The notes under the pieces: generated by a model
Seen by the model: only the letters and a program-made list of their open reading frames with translations
Database searches by the model: none
Told to the model about the DNA's origin: nothing
Part shown: positions 1-8,362 of the stretch, in pieces
Layout of the letters: each line of letters starts with the position of its first letter
Numbering within the stretch: position 1 is the stretch's first letter
From: CBDCNP01 sp965222425
GTDB lineage: Bacteria > Acidobacteriota > Vicinamibacteria > Marinacidobacterales > DATDRI01
Assembly: GCA_965222425.1 (NCBI GenBank)
Contig: CBDCTW010000024.1
Location: 1 to 64,000 of the forward strand
DNA length: 64,000 nt
Reading direction: 5' to 3'
Position numbers and translations under genes: made by a program

Positions 1-629
1 ACGTCCTCTCGCATGTGAGGGTGATACCAGTAGATGCCGGTATCCCGGAAAAAAAGCTCGTAGGTGAAGCTCTCGCCGGGCTTGACGGCAGGCTGAGTGA
101 TGTCGGGGACCCCGTCGAAACGATTATCGAGGCGTAGGCCGTGCCAATGCACGGTGGTGGGCATCTTGATCTCGTTCTTGAACTCGACGATGACCGTCGA
201 TCCCTTGTCGGCCTTGATCAGTGGTCCCGGGTACTGACCGTTGTAGCCGTACATGAGGAAGGTCTTACCGTTGATGGTGCGCCGCACGAGGCTGGCGCTC
301 ATCTCCATACTTTCTCCATCCTTCATGTCTACGATTTCTGCCGGCTTTGCCTCGGGAAACATGTCGAGGTTGTGCGCGTCCATGCCGGGCAGGAACGGCC
401 CCACGATGGGAACCGCACCTTCCAACCCAGGCATCGTCGGCATCGGAAAATCGTGAGGGGGCATCCGCCACGCGTTAGGATCGGAGCCGCCGTGATGCAT
501 GTGGTCTTCCTGTTGGGGCTGTTCGGCTTCTTCCGCCGGTGTTGCAAAGGCGGAGGCGACGGGAAGGAGAAATGCCAGGGCGAGGCCCAACGCGAGGCCC
601 AACACAAGGTAAGACACTTTCTTCATCAT
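1..629 (-). CDS. Multicopper oxidase, N-terminal part (runs off window)
   Basis: N-terminal part of a secreted multicopper oxidase that continues past the left edge; about 209 residues are visible. Residues 1-30 form a Sec-type signal peptide (MMKK, hydrophobic run, small residues). Two copper-ligand motifs are seen: HWHG near residue 159 and WYHPHM near residue 199, the first two of the four copper boxes of laccase-like cupredoxin oxidases. A His/Met-rich stretch after the signal (HMHHGG near residue 43, then many Met) could bind copper; that is inference. The ATG at 629 is chosen because it gives a complete signal peptide. It is the last of three secreted-protein genes read leftward with short gaps. 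The type 1 copper site lies outside the window, so laccase, cuprous oxidase and nitrite-reductase-like roles cannot be separated. Confidence 0.85.
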   Translation of the reverse strand, partial: MMKKVSYLVLGLALGLALAFLLPVASAFATPAEEAEQPQQEDHMHHGGSDPNAWRMPPHDFPMPTMPGLEGAVPIVGPFLPGMDAHNLDMFPEAKPAEIVDMKDGESMEMSASLVRRTINGKTFLMYGYNGQYPGPLIKADKGSTVIVEFKNEIKMPTTVHWHGLRLDNRFDGVPDITQPAVKPGESFTYELFFRDTGIYWYHPHMRED

Positions 630-654
630 GTCGGTCTGTTGTGCAGGGGCGTTT

Positions 655-1231
655 CTAGAATCCGTATGTAGCGCAGGGCTCCAGCTCGAAAGGACCATGG
701 CCGGCCAACGTATGCATGAGTCCGCTCCGCGAGATGCCACGTAAGATGATCGGTCCTTGCCACGTATCAGTGGCCTTGGCAGAGGGCTCGAGCGTGATGA
801 TGATGAGGAACTTGTTCCACTCGACACGAGCGGAAAGGGCAAAGCTGTCGTCGAAGACACCCACTCGCTTGATCTCATCGAGGTTCGGCGTTGAGACCCA
901 CGCGGTGTAGACGCCTTTCTTAGATGGTTTGAGACGCTCGACCTGGAGCTTCAGGTTGTAGATGTAGCTCCCCTCCGATGAAACGGAAACCCCGAAGGGG
1001 GAAGCCGCGAAGTTGACCTGGGCCGTTCCCTTCGCAAGCCCGGTGCCAGCGATTCTCTTGGTCGTCACCAGGGCGATCTCGTAGTAGGTGGAGGTCCCGA
1101 TTAAATCACGAACCGCGGCACTGCAAGGGCTACGAGAGCCGGATTTTTTCCGGTGCCGGGCTCGCCGCAGTCAAGAGCGCGAGGGAGAGCGCAACACCGA
1201 GGCCGGTCAGCGCTCTCCCGGTTCGCTTCAT
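655..1231 (-). pseudogene. Secreted protein of unknown function, frameshifted after its signal peptide
   Basis: The ATG at 1231 is preceded by a good ribosome site (GAGGTAAGGACC) and encodes a signal peptide (MKRTGRALTGLGVALSLALL), but that frame stops at 1130-1132. The body of the protein, rich in beta-type sequence and ending with ATYGF, is open in another frame from about 1170 down to 655. A single indel between 1170 and 1132, probably in the A6 run (T6 at 1144-1149 on the + strand), would join them into a protein of roughly 190 residues. I do not recognise the family. It lies between the LVIVD-propeller gene (7 bases away) and the multicopper oxidase gene, so it is probably exported with them. 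The indel could be a sequencing error or a real mutation; an internal GTG at 1068 would give only a cytoplasmic fragment. Confidence 0.6.
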
Positions 1232-1237
1232 TGGTCC

Positions 1238-2569
1238 TTACCTCGTCGGTCCATCTTCCCAATCCTGCGCGCTCGAGATGTTCGGCACGCCCCAATCCTC
1301 GCCGTTCCAGCCCTGGAACCCGTCCATGCGGAAGGCCCAAAACCCAGTGGTCATGTCGCTAACGACGATCAGGCCGTCGGCATTACGGACGTCCACACCG
1401 AACGCACCATTGAAGACCGCGGTTCGATCGGTGTTCGGGGGGCCTAGGTATGTGTCGTAATAGCCGACCGTGACCGGGTCTTTCGGATCCATCAGGCTGA
1501 AGATCTGTAGCCCATCGAGATAGCCGGACACGAAGACGTAGGGCCACCGGATCTCGTGATTGTGAACGAGATTCTTCCAGTTGGCGGTCCATGCGCCAAT
1601 AGGTTGATTGATGTTCTTCACTTTGCCGTCGAGAGCCGGCTTCAGATCAAAAATGCGGAGCGGCGCGTATTGATACTCGGTCTCCGCCACCACGTACCGC
1701 CCATCCGACGTGGGAGTGAAGGTATGGCCGGAGCGAACACCGCTGATCCCGGTCAATGAAACGACAAGCTGTGGCTCCTCGAGATCGGTGACGTTGTAAA
1801 TGTAGTAGCCACCCGTGCCGCCGCCGTAGAACCTGTCTTGGCCGGTATCCTTGTGGTAACCGACGTAGAAGTCGTGGTAGCCGCGGCGCTCCCGCGACGC
1901 GTCCGGCAGAGGAACCTTCGCCACCAACATGTCATCGTGGTAGCCCTCGACGACGTATCCTAAGTCGTAAACATGGGTGAACGGACCGGTGACGGTCGTG
2001 AAGAGGAGCACGCGCCCATTGGTGTGCTTGTAGACGAAGATGTTGTGGAATCCCTCTGGAAGATCCGGCGCTCGGATGCGGGCGACTTCCTTCACCTTGG
2101 ACGGATCGGGGAGGCCGGTCACATCTAGGACCACGGCGCCGAGATCGGCGTCCGGTCCGCCCTGCTTGAACTGCAGTGACTGTACGACGTAATAGCGCCC
2201 CTTCCACTTGAAGTGCTTGACGTCCATACCGCCGTTGCCTAGATGGAGATCCTGGTTCTCGATCCTCCACTTGTAGATGCGCTTCGGGTTGGCGGGGTCG
2301 GAAATGTCGATGATGTCCATCCCCCGGTCCCCTTCGGTGCCGTAGACCATGCGGCCCACGTAGGCGTAGGGTCGGTCGAGCTCCTGCTCGACGTCGATAT
2401 CCGACACGTTGAGCCTGGGCCCGAGCGGCAAGTGAGAGATGACCTTGATGTTGGGGCTGCCCGGGTTGTCGGCCGTCCACTCTTCGGAGTGGACCGCGGG
2501 GGTACCGGGAAGGAAGACCACGGCCAGCACGAAAATCGCGGCCCACGTGAAGGCACGGCGAAAAGTCAT
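1238..2569 (-). CDS. Secreted LVIVD-repeat beta-propeller protein
   Basis: 443 residues, full length. Residues 1-28 are a signal peptide (ends VHS-EEW). The rest is a repeat protein with recurring 'YVG..', 'IIDISDPANPK', 'VVLDVTGL.DP', 'IYNVTDLEEPQ', 'IFSLMDPKDP' and 'LIVVSDMTTGFWAFR' blades, the pattern of the LVIVD repeat family, which is predicted to fold as a beta propeller. Such proteins are secreted or surface-bound; a catalytic role is not established. It is the first gene of a leftward set with an unknown secreted protein and a multicopper oxidase, so a shared periplasmic or extracellular redox or metal role is a reasonable inference. No membrane anchor is seen at the C-terminus (DWEDGPTR). 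Confidence 0.8.
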   Translation of the reverse strand: MTFRRAFTWAAIFVLAVVFLPGTPAVHSEEWTADNPGSPNIKVISHLPLGPRLNVSDIDVEQELDRPYAYVGRMVYGTEGDRGMDIIDISDPANPKRIYKWRIENQDLHLGNGGMDVKHFKWKGRYYVVQSLQFKQGGPDADLGAVVLDVTGLPDPSKVKEVARIRAPDLPEGFHNIFVYKHTNGRVLLFTTVTGPFTHVYDLGYVVEGYHDDMLVAKVPLPDASRERRGYHDFYVGYHKDTGQDRFYGGGTGGYYIYNVTDLEEPQLVVSLTGISGVRSGHTFTPTSDGRYVVAETEYQYAPLRIFDLKPALDGKVKNINQPIGAWTANWKNLVHNHEIRWPYVFVSGYLDGLQIFSLMDPKDPVTVGYYDTYLGPPNTDRTAVFNGAFGVDVRNADGLIVVSDMTTGFWAFRMDGFQGWNGEDWGVPNISSAQDWEDGPTR

Positions 2570-2650
2570 GGTTTACCTCGCTAGAGACAAAAGATGAGGT
2601 CGGGGGCCCCTATTCTATCCGACTAAAGGCCTTTCGAGAAGTGCCACTGG

Positions 2651-3706
2651 CTAGGGGGTCACCGGGTTTGGTGGCGCGGGGGCCGCTGGGCCTTCCAAGG
2701 TGGTCGGTGGAGTCGGGGACGTAAGGCGCTCGCCGAGCTTGGGGTACTGCGTTCCAAAGAAATGAAGCGCGTACGCCTGAAAAAAGACCATTGCCGGCGT
2801 GTAGACGAGCGCCATGAAATACAGGACCACGACAATGACGATGCCGCCGACCACCGAGACCAGGGCGATGGTGGCAGGGCTCCAAGTGAAGCCGGCCGCC
2901 TGTCCTACGAGCGCGGCGATGATGCCGGGAAAGAGCACCGCGAGGAACGCCGTCAAGGCGACGATGACATAGAGGATGGTGAAGAAGATGGTACTGCCGA
3001 GAGCGAGTAGTGCTTTCATCACGACGAACAAGATGTAGGCAGACTTGTTCACATTCACCATCGGCTAGAGTCGGCGCCAGCCTTCAAGCACGCCAATGTT
3101 CTCGATGGCCATCAGCGGGACGACCCAATCCCTCACCGCCAGACTAGCGACCAGCGTTGCGACGATGAGAGCCACGAACGCGAAGAAAAGTACGACTCCT
3201 CCGATTACCAAGAGCACAACGTGCTCCCCGGGCGCGTCGAAGACTCCCGCGACCCAAGCCAAGCCGGCCGGTACACCGAAGAACGCGGTGAAGATGAAAA
3301 TCAAGATTGCGGTGAATCCGATCCACCAAAGGAAGAGACTGCGTCCCTGTCTTTGCCAACGGGCCCAACCTTCCGCGATCGCGCATCGGTCGTTGAGAAC
3401 CGAGTCGAACAGAATCAACCGGAAGACGCTCGCCACATAGGTTAGGAACAACATCAGGATCAGCGCCGCAGCCGTCGCGCCAATAATGATGGGAACCGCC
3501 GGCGTTGCCGCCAGAAGCTCCTCTGACGTGTCGCTCGGCCCGCTGGAGCCTGGAAAATTGAAACCCCCGCCCGAGAACTCCCAGGTCAGAAGAGATACGA
3601 CGCCGAGGCGAAGCCAATGGCCGAGACGGAAAGGCTTGAAGAGCTGCTTAATGGTTCGCTCGAAGGCAGGGCTTATTGTATCGACCGCCTGCGAGGATGA
3701 GCTCAT
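2651..3706 (-). pseudogene. Polytopic membrane protein of unknown function with an in-frame amber codon
   Basis: Two open stretches (3706-3065 and 3061-2651) lie in the same frame and are separated only by a TAG at 3065-3067. Read through, they give about 350 residues: a cytosolic start with 'FKPFRLGHWLRLG', a Gly-rich loop (GGGFNFPG), then at least five or six hydrophobic segments spread over both parts, and a Pro-rich tail (TPPTTLEGPAAPAPPNP). The join 'GWRRL-stop-PMVNVNK' is natural for a W at the stop, so TGG to TAG is the likely change. I recognise the overall shape (a 6-TM protein found in several bacterial phyla with a conserved W near the N-terminus) but cannot name a function. The second half could be restarted from ATG 3061, but it would lack half of the membrane core. 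Confidence 0.6.
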
Positions 3707-3734
3707 GAGAAGATTAACTCACACGCATCGCTCG

Positions 3735-4231
3735 TTATCTGATTCTCCAGCCGTTCACCGGCCCGCCATGGAGGAATTTCTCCGGTTCCATCACGCCGTC
3801 TCGTTTGAAGACCAGCCCGTCTTTCATCACGAACCGAACGTCGCGGAGGGCATCGATGTCGTCCAGTGGGTTTCCCGGCACCGCGATGATATCGGCCGTC
3901 AGCCCAGCTTTGATCGGACCTCGATCGTTCTCCGTCTGAGAACATTTGTACCCGTTGATCGTCATGGCCTTGAGGATGTCGGGAGCAGGAATCCCGGCGG
4001 CCTTCCACGTCAGGAGGAAGTCGATGGAAATTTCCCCGCGACTCATGCCGGGAACCCAGTAATCGGCGTCGGTGGAAAACGTGAGTGGTACGTTGTTCTC
4101 GTAGGCGTTCTTGAGCCCGGCCACGGTCTCGTCGAACTCCCCCTGGCTTCCACGGTAGGCGGGGCGTTCATCAGAATGATCGGAACGGCGAGCACCAGCA
4201 GGCGGCTGCGGAGCGAGAGTCTTTCCGACAT
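3735..4231 (-). pseudogene. Exported amidohydrolase remnant: signal peptide joined to the C-terminus, catalytic core lost
   Basis: The ATG at 4231 has a strong ribosome site (AAAGGAG) and begins a signal peptide (MSERLSLRSRLLVLAVPII). After about 32 codons the sequence jumps, with a change of frame near 4140, to the last ~135 residues of a metal-dependent amidohydrolase of the imidazolonepropionase-like group: 'FSTDADYW' (the late catalytic Asp region), 'GLTADIIAVPGNPLDD' and 'VRFVMKDGLVFKRDG'. The roughly 250-residue middle, which should hold the HxH metal site and the carbamylated Lys or Glu, is absent. The gene can no longer make an active hydrolase. The remaining part begins 'EFDETVAGLKNAYENNV'. 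An internal deletion is the simplest explanation; a misassembly is the alternative. Confidence 0.75.
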
Positions 4232-4355
4232 GGTCTTCTCCTTTAATAAGGACATAGGAACAGAACGAGACGATGCGGCGCTAATTATGTACGGGGTCGG
4301 CCTTGGGCTTGTAGGTGAGCTCGTATTTTGGCGTCATTTGGCTTGGTTGCCGCTG

Positions 4356-4943
4356 TTAGGCTGTGTCAGACGCCGGTCGATGGGAGAGCCAGGCCAGAAG
4401 CTTCCGGGTCAGGAAAACCAGGAGAAGCACCACCAGCGCGAACGCGATGACCGGTAGAACGATGGCCAGAATCGCAAAGGCGAACGAGCCTGCGGCTTCG
4501 ACGGTCGAGACCAGCGGATTCGCCAGCCCTCCCGTCGTAAGCGTCGAGGCGTGACGGATCGAGGTGGTCGCGGTCTGGATGATGCCGGCTATTCCGCCTC
4601 CGCCGATGGTGGCCAAGGTCCATTTGAGGAATGAAGTCATGTCGGTCAGAGCGGACGCGGTGACGATCGTTCCCGCGACAACCGCCGAGGGGGCGGCAAG
4701 GGTATCGAGAAGGTTGTCCACCCACGGGATGTAGTAGGCCGCGATCTCGAGAATGGTTGCGGTGGCGAACGCCACGATCGCGGGCGTCGTCGCAATCCAC
4801 TGGAAGCCGCCGCCGAGCTCCAAGTACCCGGTATGGGACGCGATGCTCATGACGAGGAAGGGCACGAACACCCGAAATCCGCACGCCGCGGCGAGGCCCA
4901 GGCCCACGAAGAGGCTGGTGAGCGTCCCCATCGAGAATTCCAT
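4356..4943 (-). CDS. DUF4126-family membrane protein
   Basis: About 195 residues with five or six hydrophobic segments, Gly/Ala rich, and the family hallmarks 'GLGLAAACGFRVFVPFL', 'YIPWVDNLLDTLAAPSAV' and 'GGGIAGIIQTATTSIR', so it is a DUF4126 integral inner-membrane protein of unknown function. A much longer open frame continues upstream to 6038 but is antisense to the next gene and is not coding. ATG 4943 (MEFSMGTL) and ATG 4931 (MGTL) are both possible. A -10-like TATAAT on the minus strand ends only six bases before 4943, so either the message is leaderless from 4943 or translation begins at 4931 behind the GAGG of the upstream codons. Divergent from the DUF885 gene. Confidence 0.75.
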   Translation of the reverse strand: MEFSMGTLTSLFVGLGLAAACGFRVFVPFLVMSIASHTGYLELGGGFQWIATTPAIVAFATATILEIAAYYIPWVDNLLDTLAAPSAVVAGTIVTASALTDMTSFLKWTLATIGGGGIAGIIQTATTSIRHASTLTTGGLANPLVSTVEAAGSFAFAILAIVLPVIAFALVVLLLVFLTRKLLAWLSHRPASDTA

Positions 4944-4949
4944 CCTCGC

Positions 4950-4959
4950 ATTATATAAG
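4950..4959. promoter_or_regulatory. Palindromic TATA element shared by two divergent genes
   Basis: TTATATAA at 4951-4958 is a perfect palindrome in the 24 bases between the divergent starts at 4943 and 4968. It offers TATAAT on the minus strand (4955-4950) and TATAAG on the plus strand (4954-4959). Each lies 6-8 bases from a start codon, which would give leaderless or nearly leaderless messages in both directions. No convincing -35 element is seen on either side because each would fall inside the opposite gene. Role inferred from position and sequence only. Confidence 0.4.
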
Positions 4960-4967
4960 ATAGCGCC

Positions 4968-6284
4968 ATGAAACGAGTCGGGATCATCCTCATAAGTACG
5001 TTGATCGCTTCGTGCTCTCCGAATGAGGAGCAAGCGACGGATACATCCCCTACAATGGAAGCCATGAACCATGTTGCCGAAGACTATGTGAAGCTGGCTC
5101 TGGCGATGGGGCCGCACGACGCCGACTACGTGGACGCCTACTTTGGACCAGAGGAGCTGAAGACAGCCGGCGAGAGCGAGTTCCCCGACCTCGATTCCAT
5201 TCGAGGCAAAGCAGAGAGTGTGCTCGAGGAGCTCCAAACAATAGACGTCTCGAGTGAAGAGGAGATGATCGGGCTCCGGCATCGATTCTTGACCCTCCAG
5301 CTTCAGTCTCTCGTCGCGCGCGCCAGGATGTTGGGTGGCGAACGGTTGACCTTCGATGAAGAGTCGCAAGCACTTTACGACGCCACCTCCCCGACCTATC
5401 CGGAGTCTCATTTCCAGGCCACGCTCAATCTTTTGGGCGAAATGCTTCCCGGCGACGGCCCCTTGGTGGAGCGCTATGATGCGTTTCGAAGCCAGTTCTT
5501 GATCCCACCCGACAAACTCGATGTGGTCTTCCAAGCCGCGATCGAAGAGTGCCGCGCGCGGACCGAGCCCTACATTGAGCTTCCCAAAGGGGAAAATTTC
5601 CGTATCGAGTACGTCACCGACAAGAGCTGGTCGGGCTACAACTGGTACGAAGGGAATTACCAGAGCCTCATCCAGGTGAATACCGATCTCCCGATCGCCA
5701 TCGATCGCGCCGTCGACCTCGCCTGCCACGAGGGCTACCCGGGACACCACGCATACAACGTGATGCGAGAAAAGCACCTGGTGATCGATCGCGGCTGGGT
5801 GGAGTTCACGGTGCAACCTCTGTTTTGCCCGATGGGGCTTATCTCGGAAGGCACTGCCAACTACGGGATCAATGTCGCCTTTCTCGGCGAGGAGCGGATC
5901 GCCTACGAAAAAGAGACGCTCTTTCCACTCGCCGGCCTCGATTCTGGAGAAGCCGAGCTCTACTACGAAATCCAGATGCTCATGGGAGACCTCTCCTATG
6001 CTGGAAACGAAGCGGCCCGACGCTATCTGAACGGCCAAATCGACGCCAACGAAGCCGCCGAGTGGCTAGTCCGCTATGCCCTATCGACCCTCCCACGTGC
6101 CCAACAGAGAATTCGCTTCATCGACCAGTACAGGAGCTACGTGATCAACTACAACCTGGGAAAGGACATGGTGGCCGATTACATCGAGGGGCGGGGCGGT
6201 ACGGAAGACAATCCGGAGAAACGCTGGCAGGAGTTCGAGGCGCTGCTCTCGTCGCCGCGAGTGCCCTCCGGATTGAAAGAATAA
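4968..6284 (+). CDS. DUF885-family lipoprotein, predicted zinc peptidase
   Basis: 438 residues. The first 16 residues are a lipoprotein signal (IASC at the lipobox, Cys 16), so the protein is predicted to be membrane-anchored outside the cytoplasm. The DUF885 signature HEGYPGHH is at residues ~254-261 (after 'VDLAC'), a zinc-binding motif, and 'SEGTANYG' about 35 residues later supplies the Glu that would complete the site. These families are thought to be carboxypeptidase-like metalloproteases; the substrate is unknown. The rest is largely helical. Start ATG 4968 is chosen for the lipobox; there is no Shine-Dalgarno sequence, in line with the promoter being only a few bases upstream. A hairpin at 6306-6337 may end the transcript. 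Confidence 0.82.
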   Translation: MKRVGIILISTLIASCSPNEEQATDTSPTMEAMNHVAEDYVKLALAMGPHDADYVDAYFGPEELKTAGESEFPDLDSIRGKAESVLEELQTIDVSSEEEMIGLRHRFLTLQLQSLVARARMLGGERLTFDEESQALYDATSPTYPESHFQATLNLLGEMLPGDGPLVERYDAFRSQFLIPPDKLDVVFQAAIEECRARTEPYIELPKGENFRIEYVTDKSWSGYNWYEGNYQSLIQVNTDLPIAIDRAVDLACHEGYPGHHAYNVMREKHLVIDRGWVEFTVQPLFCPMGLISEGTANYGINVAFLGEERIAYEKETLFPLAGLDSGEAELYYEIQMLMGDLSYAGNEAARRYLNGQIDANEAAEWLVRYALSTLPRAQQRIRFIDQYRSYVINYNLGKDMVADYIEGRGGTEDNPEKRWQEFEALLSSPRVPSGLKE

Positions 6285-6305
6285 TCCCACTCACTGAACC
6301 TTATT

Positions 6306-6337
6306 ACTCCTCCACTCGTCCAAATTACGGGAGGAGT
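6306..6337 (+). terminator. Hairpin after the DUF885 gene, possible terminator without U-tract
   Basis: ACTCCTCC at 6306-6313 and GGAGGAGT at 6330-6337 form a perfect 8-bp stem with a 16-base loop, 22 bases past the stop at 6284. It is not followed by a T run, so intrinsic termination is uncertain. Confidence 0.35.
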
Positions 6338-6363
6338 GTGTGAATCCGCCCTAGGAGTGAACC

Positions 6364-6555
6364 ATGGCCGACCTCAGATGTGATCTCACCTACGCCGTCC
6401 GCATGCCCAGCACGCTCTTACCGCTCGCGGGACCGAGTAACGAATCCATTGTTCTTGCGGAAGGCGAGCCCATACCATTCAACTCGTTGTTATTAAACAA
6501 GTTAGATGCCTTCCGCTGCCGGTTCCGGTCAAGGTTGCACCCGGCGATTGGCTGA
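6364..6555 (+). pseudogene. Possible remnant of an ADOP-type permease gene
   Basis: ATG 6364 follows a ribosome site (TAGGAGTG) and the first 14 residues, MADLRCDLTYAVRM, match the usual beginning of acidobacterial orphan permeases (compare the 'DVRFGARVL' opening at 18324). The hydrophobic segment that should follow is missing; instead the frame reads 'LPLAGPSNESIVLAEGEPIP', which resembles a periplasmic piece from the middle of such proteins, and it ends at 6555. If right, this is a third front-to-middle deletion in this part of the window. Alternatively it is a chance open frame. The remainder of 6285-6682 shows only the hairpin at 6306-6337. Confidence 0.3.
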
Positions 6556-6682
6556 ACTAGAATACATTTTCTAGCTCTCGGCAGACCCTCGCAAGGTTCA
6601 TCGAGCCGGCCCAACGAGGGGGGCTTCAGCTGTTGCTCCTCGAGCCATCGGCCACCCTCGTTCAGATCAGGGAGGTTAAGCG

Positions 6683-6964
6683 TTGTCAAATCGTAGTCGA
6701 CAAACGTTCCTCAAGCGCCAAAAAGAACTGCACCGGCAGGACCGGCAGCGGGCAAAAGGCGAAAAGCGTGCCCAGCGTAGAGCAGAAGACAAGGAAAGGC
6801 CGCGGTTTGCGGGCGTCGAAGACCCTGACATCGCCGGGATCGTTCCCGGACCGCAGCCATTGCCGTGGGACATCGAAGAAGAAGAGGCGGTCGAGGAAGT
6901 GACGGAGGAAGCCAAAGAGGAAGTCAAAGAAGAAGCCAAAGAAGAAGCCGCTTCCCCGGAATAA
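6683..6964 (+). CDS. Small, highly charged protein of unknown function
   Basis: 93 residues with a TTG start at 6683 placed by the upstream GGGAGGTTAAGCG ribosome site. The N-terminal third (SNRSRQTFLKRQKE, followed by KGEKRAQRRAEDK) is a basic helix of the kind seen at the start of many small conserved proteins in Acidobacteriota and deltaproteobacteria. The middle is 'PDIAGIVPGPQPLPWD', and the C-terminus is a Glu-Lys repeat (five units of the kind EEAKEEVK), probably a single charged helix. No membrane segment or signal. It may interact with ribosomes or nucleic acid because of the basic N-terminus, but this is not shown. Confidence 0.6.
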   Translation: MSNRSRQTFLKRQKELHRQDRQRAKGEKRAQRRAEDKERPRFAGVEDPDIAGIVPGPQPLPWDIEEEEAVEEVTEEAKEEVKEEAKEEAASPE

Positions 6965-7121
6965 CTTCCTCGCTCTTCGTATACTTGCCTAGGCAACCCA
7001 CCTCCGCCGGCACAGATTTCTCTGCGACCTCCTCAAAGAACGAGAATTGGCTTACCCGCCGTCCATTTTTAGTTGGCCCATTCCGGTATTAGAATAAGTC
7101 GCCCTTTTCAGGGAGGCTGCG

Positions 7122-7690
7122 GTGGTGATTGAACGGACCGAGCTGGTTCGACTGCTAGAGGAAGCCCTTTTTCTGATGCCGACCGAGCGCGGCGACATCG
7201 CAGAGCTTCGCATTCCCGGTGTGCGCGGCCGCATCACCCCCATCTCGCATCCCATGGTGAATCTCGTGGGGAGCGTCCCGCGAGCCGGCGGGCTATCCAG
7301 TGCCGCCACCATCCAAGAAGTCGTGGAGCGCTTCCGATCTGAAAACAAAGCCTTTGGTTGGATTACTGGCTCGCTGTCGCCGGAAGGGTTAGAGCGCCAG
7401 CTGCTCGCCAATCGCCTCGTTAAGATCGAGGAGTTCGCCGGTATGGTCCTATCCGATCTCGCCAAGCCGATCGTGACCCGCCCCGGAGTGCGAGTAGTCG
7501 AGGTGCCTGCCGAGGAGCGCGACAAGTTCCAAGCACTTTTGTCGATGGCATTTCAACTTTCCACCGACGTCGCAGCGTTCATGTCCGATGTCTTGTACTT
7601 CAATCCCTCTCATCTCAAGGTGCGGAACTACTTCGCCTTCCTCGTGGGCGTCGACGAACATCGCCCCGATGGTCTCCCGATGGGAAGCGC
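7122..7690 (+). pseudogene. GNAT-type N-acetyltransferase, 5' part only
   Basis: Starts at GTG 7122 or 7125 behind GGGAGG. About 185 residues of a protein resembling the N-terminal half of two-part GNAT proteins: 'TPISHPMVNLVGS', 'VERFRSENKAFGWITG', 'RLVKIEEFAGMVLSDL', then the beginning of a second domain ('VEVPAEERDKFQALLSMAF', 'FLVGVDEHRPDGLPMGSAWF'). The acetyl-CoA-binding loop (usually RGxGxA/G) should come next but is absent: at about 7676-7695 the sequence changes over to an S9 peptidase in a different frame. The frame runs on to 7769 as nonsense. The gene has lost its 3' half and cannot bind acetyl-CoA. Confidence 0.6.
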
Positions 7691-8362
7691 TTGGTTTTCG
7701 TGTCGAGCACCGACGGTTCGGATCAGCTCTATTTGCGTTGGATGGACACGGGGCAAACGGCGAAGCTGACTGATCTGACGACCACGCCGAGTGGACTCTC
7801 TTGGTCTCCCGACGGAAAGGCGATCGCTTTCTCGATGCAGCTGCCGGAAAGCTCCAAACCTTACGTGGACCTCGAGGCCAAACCCGAAGGAGCCGATTGG
7901 GCGAGCCCACCGAAAATCATCGACAAACTCATCTATCGTTTCGACGGACGGGGCTACTTGAGGGCCGGCTATCATCATTTGTTCGTTTTTCCGGCTGACG
8001 GCGGCACGCCTCGCCAGCTCACCACCGGGGAGTACAACCATCGAGGCACGCCGCGCTGGACGCCCGACGGAAAGGCTCTGATCTTTTCAGCCAACCGTCA
8101 CCCGGATTGGGAGTATGAGCCGAGGGACTCGGAGCTCTACGAGGTGTCCCTGTCCGATCGCTCCATTCGCGCCTTGACCGATCGGAAGGGACCGGACCAC
8201 AGCCCCGCGGTTTCCCTGGACGGGGAACGGATCGCCTATCTAGGCTACGACGATCAGTATCAGGGCTATCAGGTCACGCACCTCTACGTGATGGACCGAG
8301 ATGAGAGCGGCAAGCAACGGATCGCCATCGATCTCGATCGCGCCGTTGCGAGCCCGGTATGA
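7673..8362 (+). pseudogene. S9-family prolyl oligopeptidase, propeller part (5' end missing, ends at internal TGA)
   Basis: From TCT 7673 the sequence reads 'SPDGKRLVFVSSTDGSDQLY', a TolB/PD40-type propeller blade of an acylaminoacyl-peptidase-like S9 enzyme, followed by further blades ('SPDGKAIAFS', 'TPDGKALIFSANR', 'SLDGERIAYLG'). The true N-terminus (signal peptide and first blades) has been lost at the joint with the GNAT gene. The frame meets TGA at 8360-8362 in 'ASPV-stop-SNDGKGLFF', exactly where these blades have W (TGG), so a TGG to TGA change is likely. The rest of the enzyme continues in the same frame to 9454. No start codon with a ribosome site is seen for this part. Confidence 0.75.

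Noticed and set aside
3486..4457. 323-residue protein on the plus strand
   Set aside because: It is the complement of the amidohydrolase remnant and the membrane protein gene, with no ribosome site and no protein-like pattern.
4356..6038. 560-residue protein on the minus strand
   Set aside because: Most of it is antisense to the well-supported DUF885 gene; only the last 195 residues have family features.
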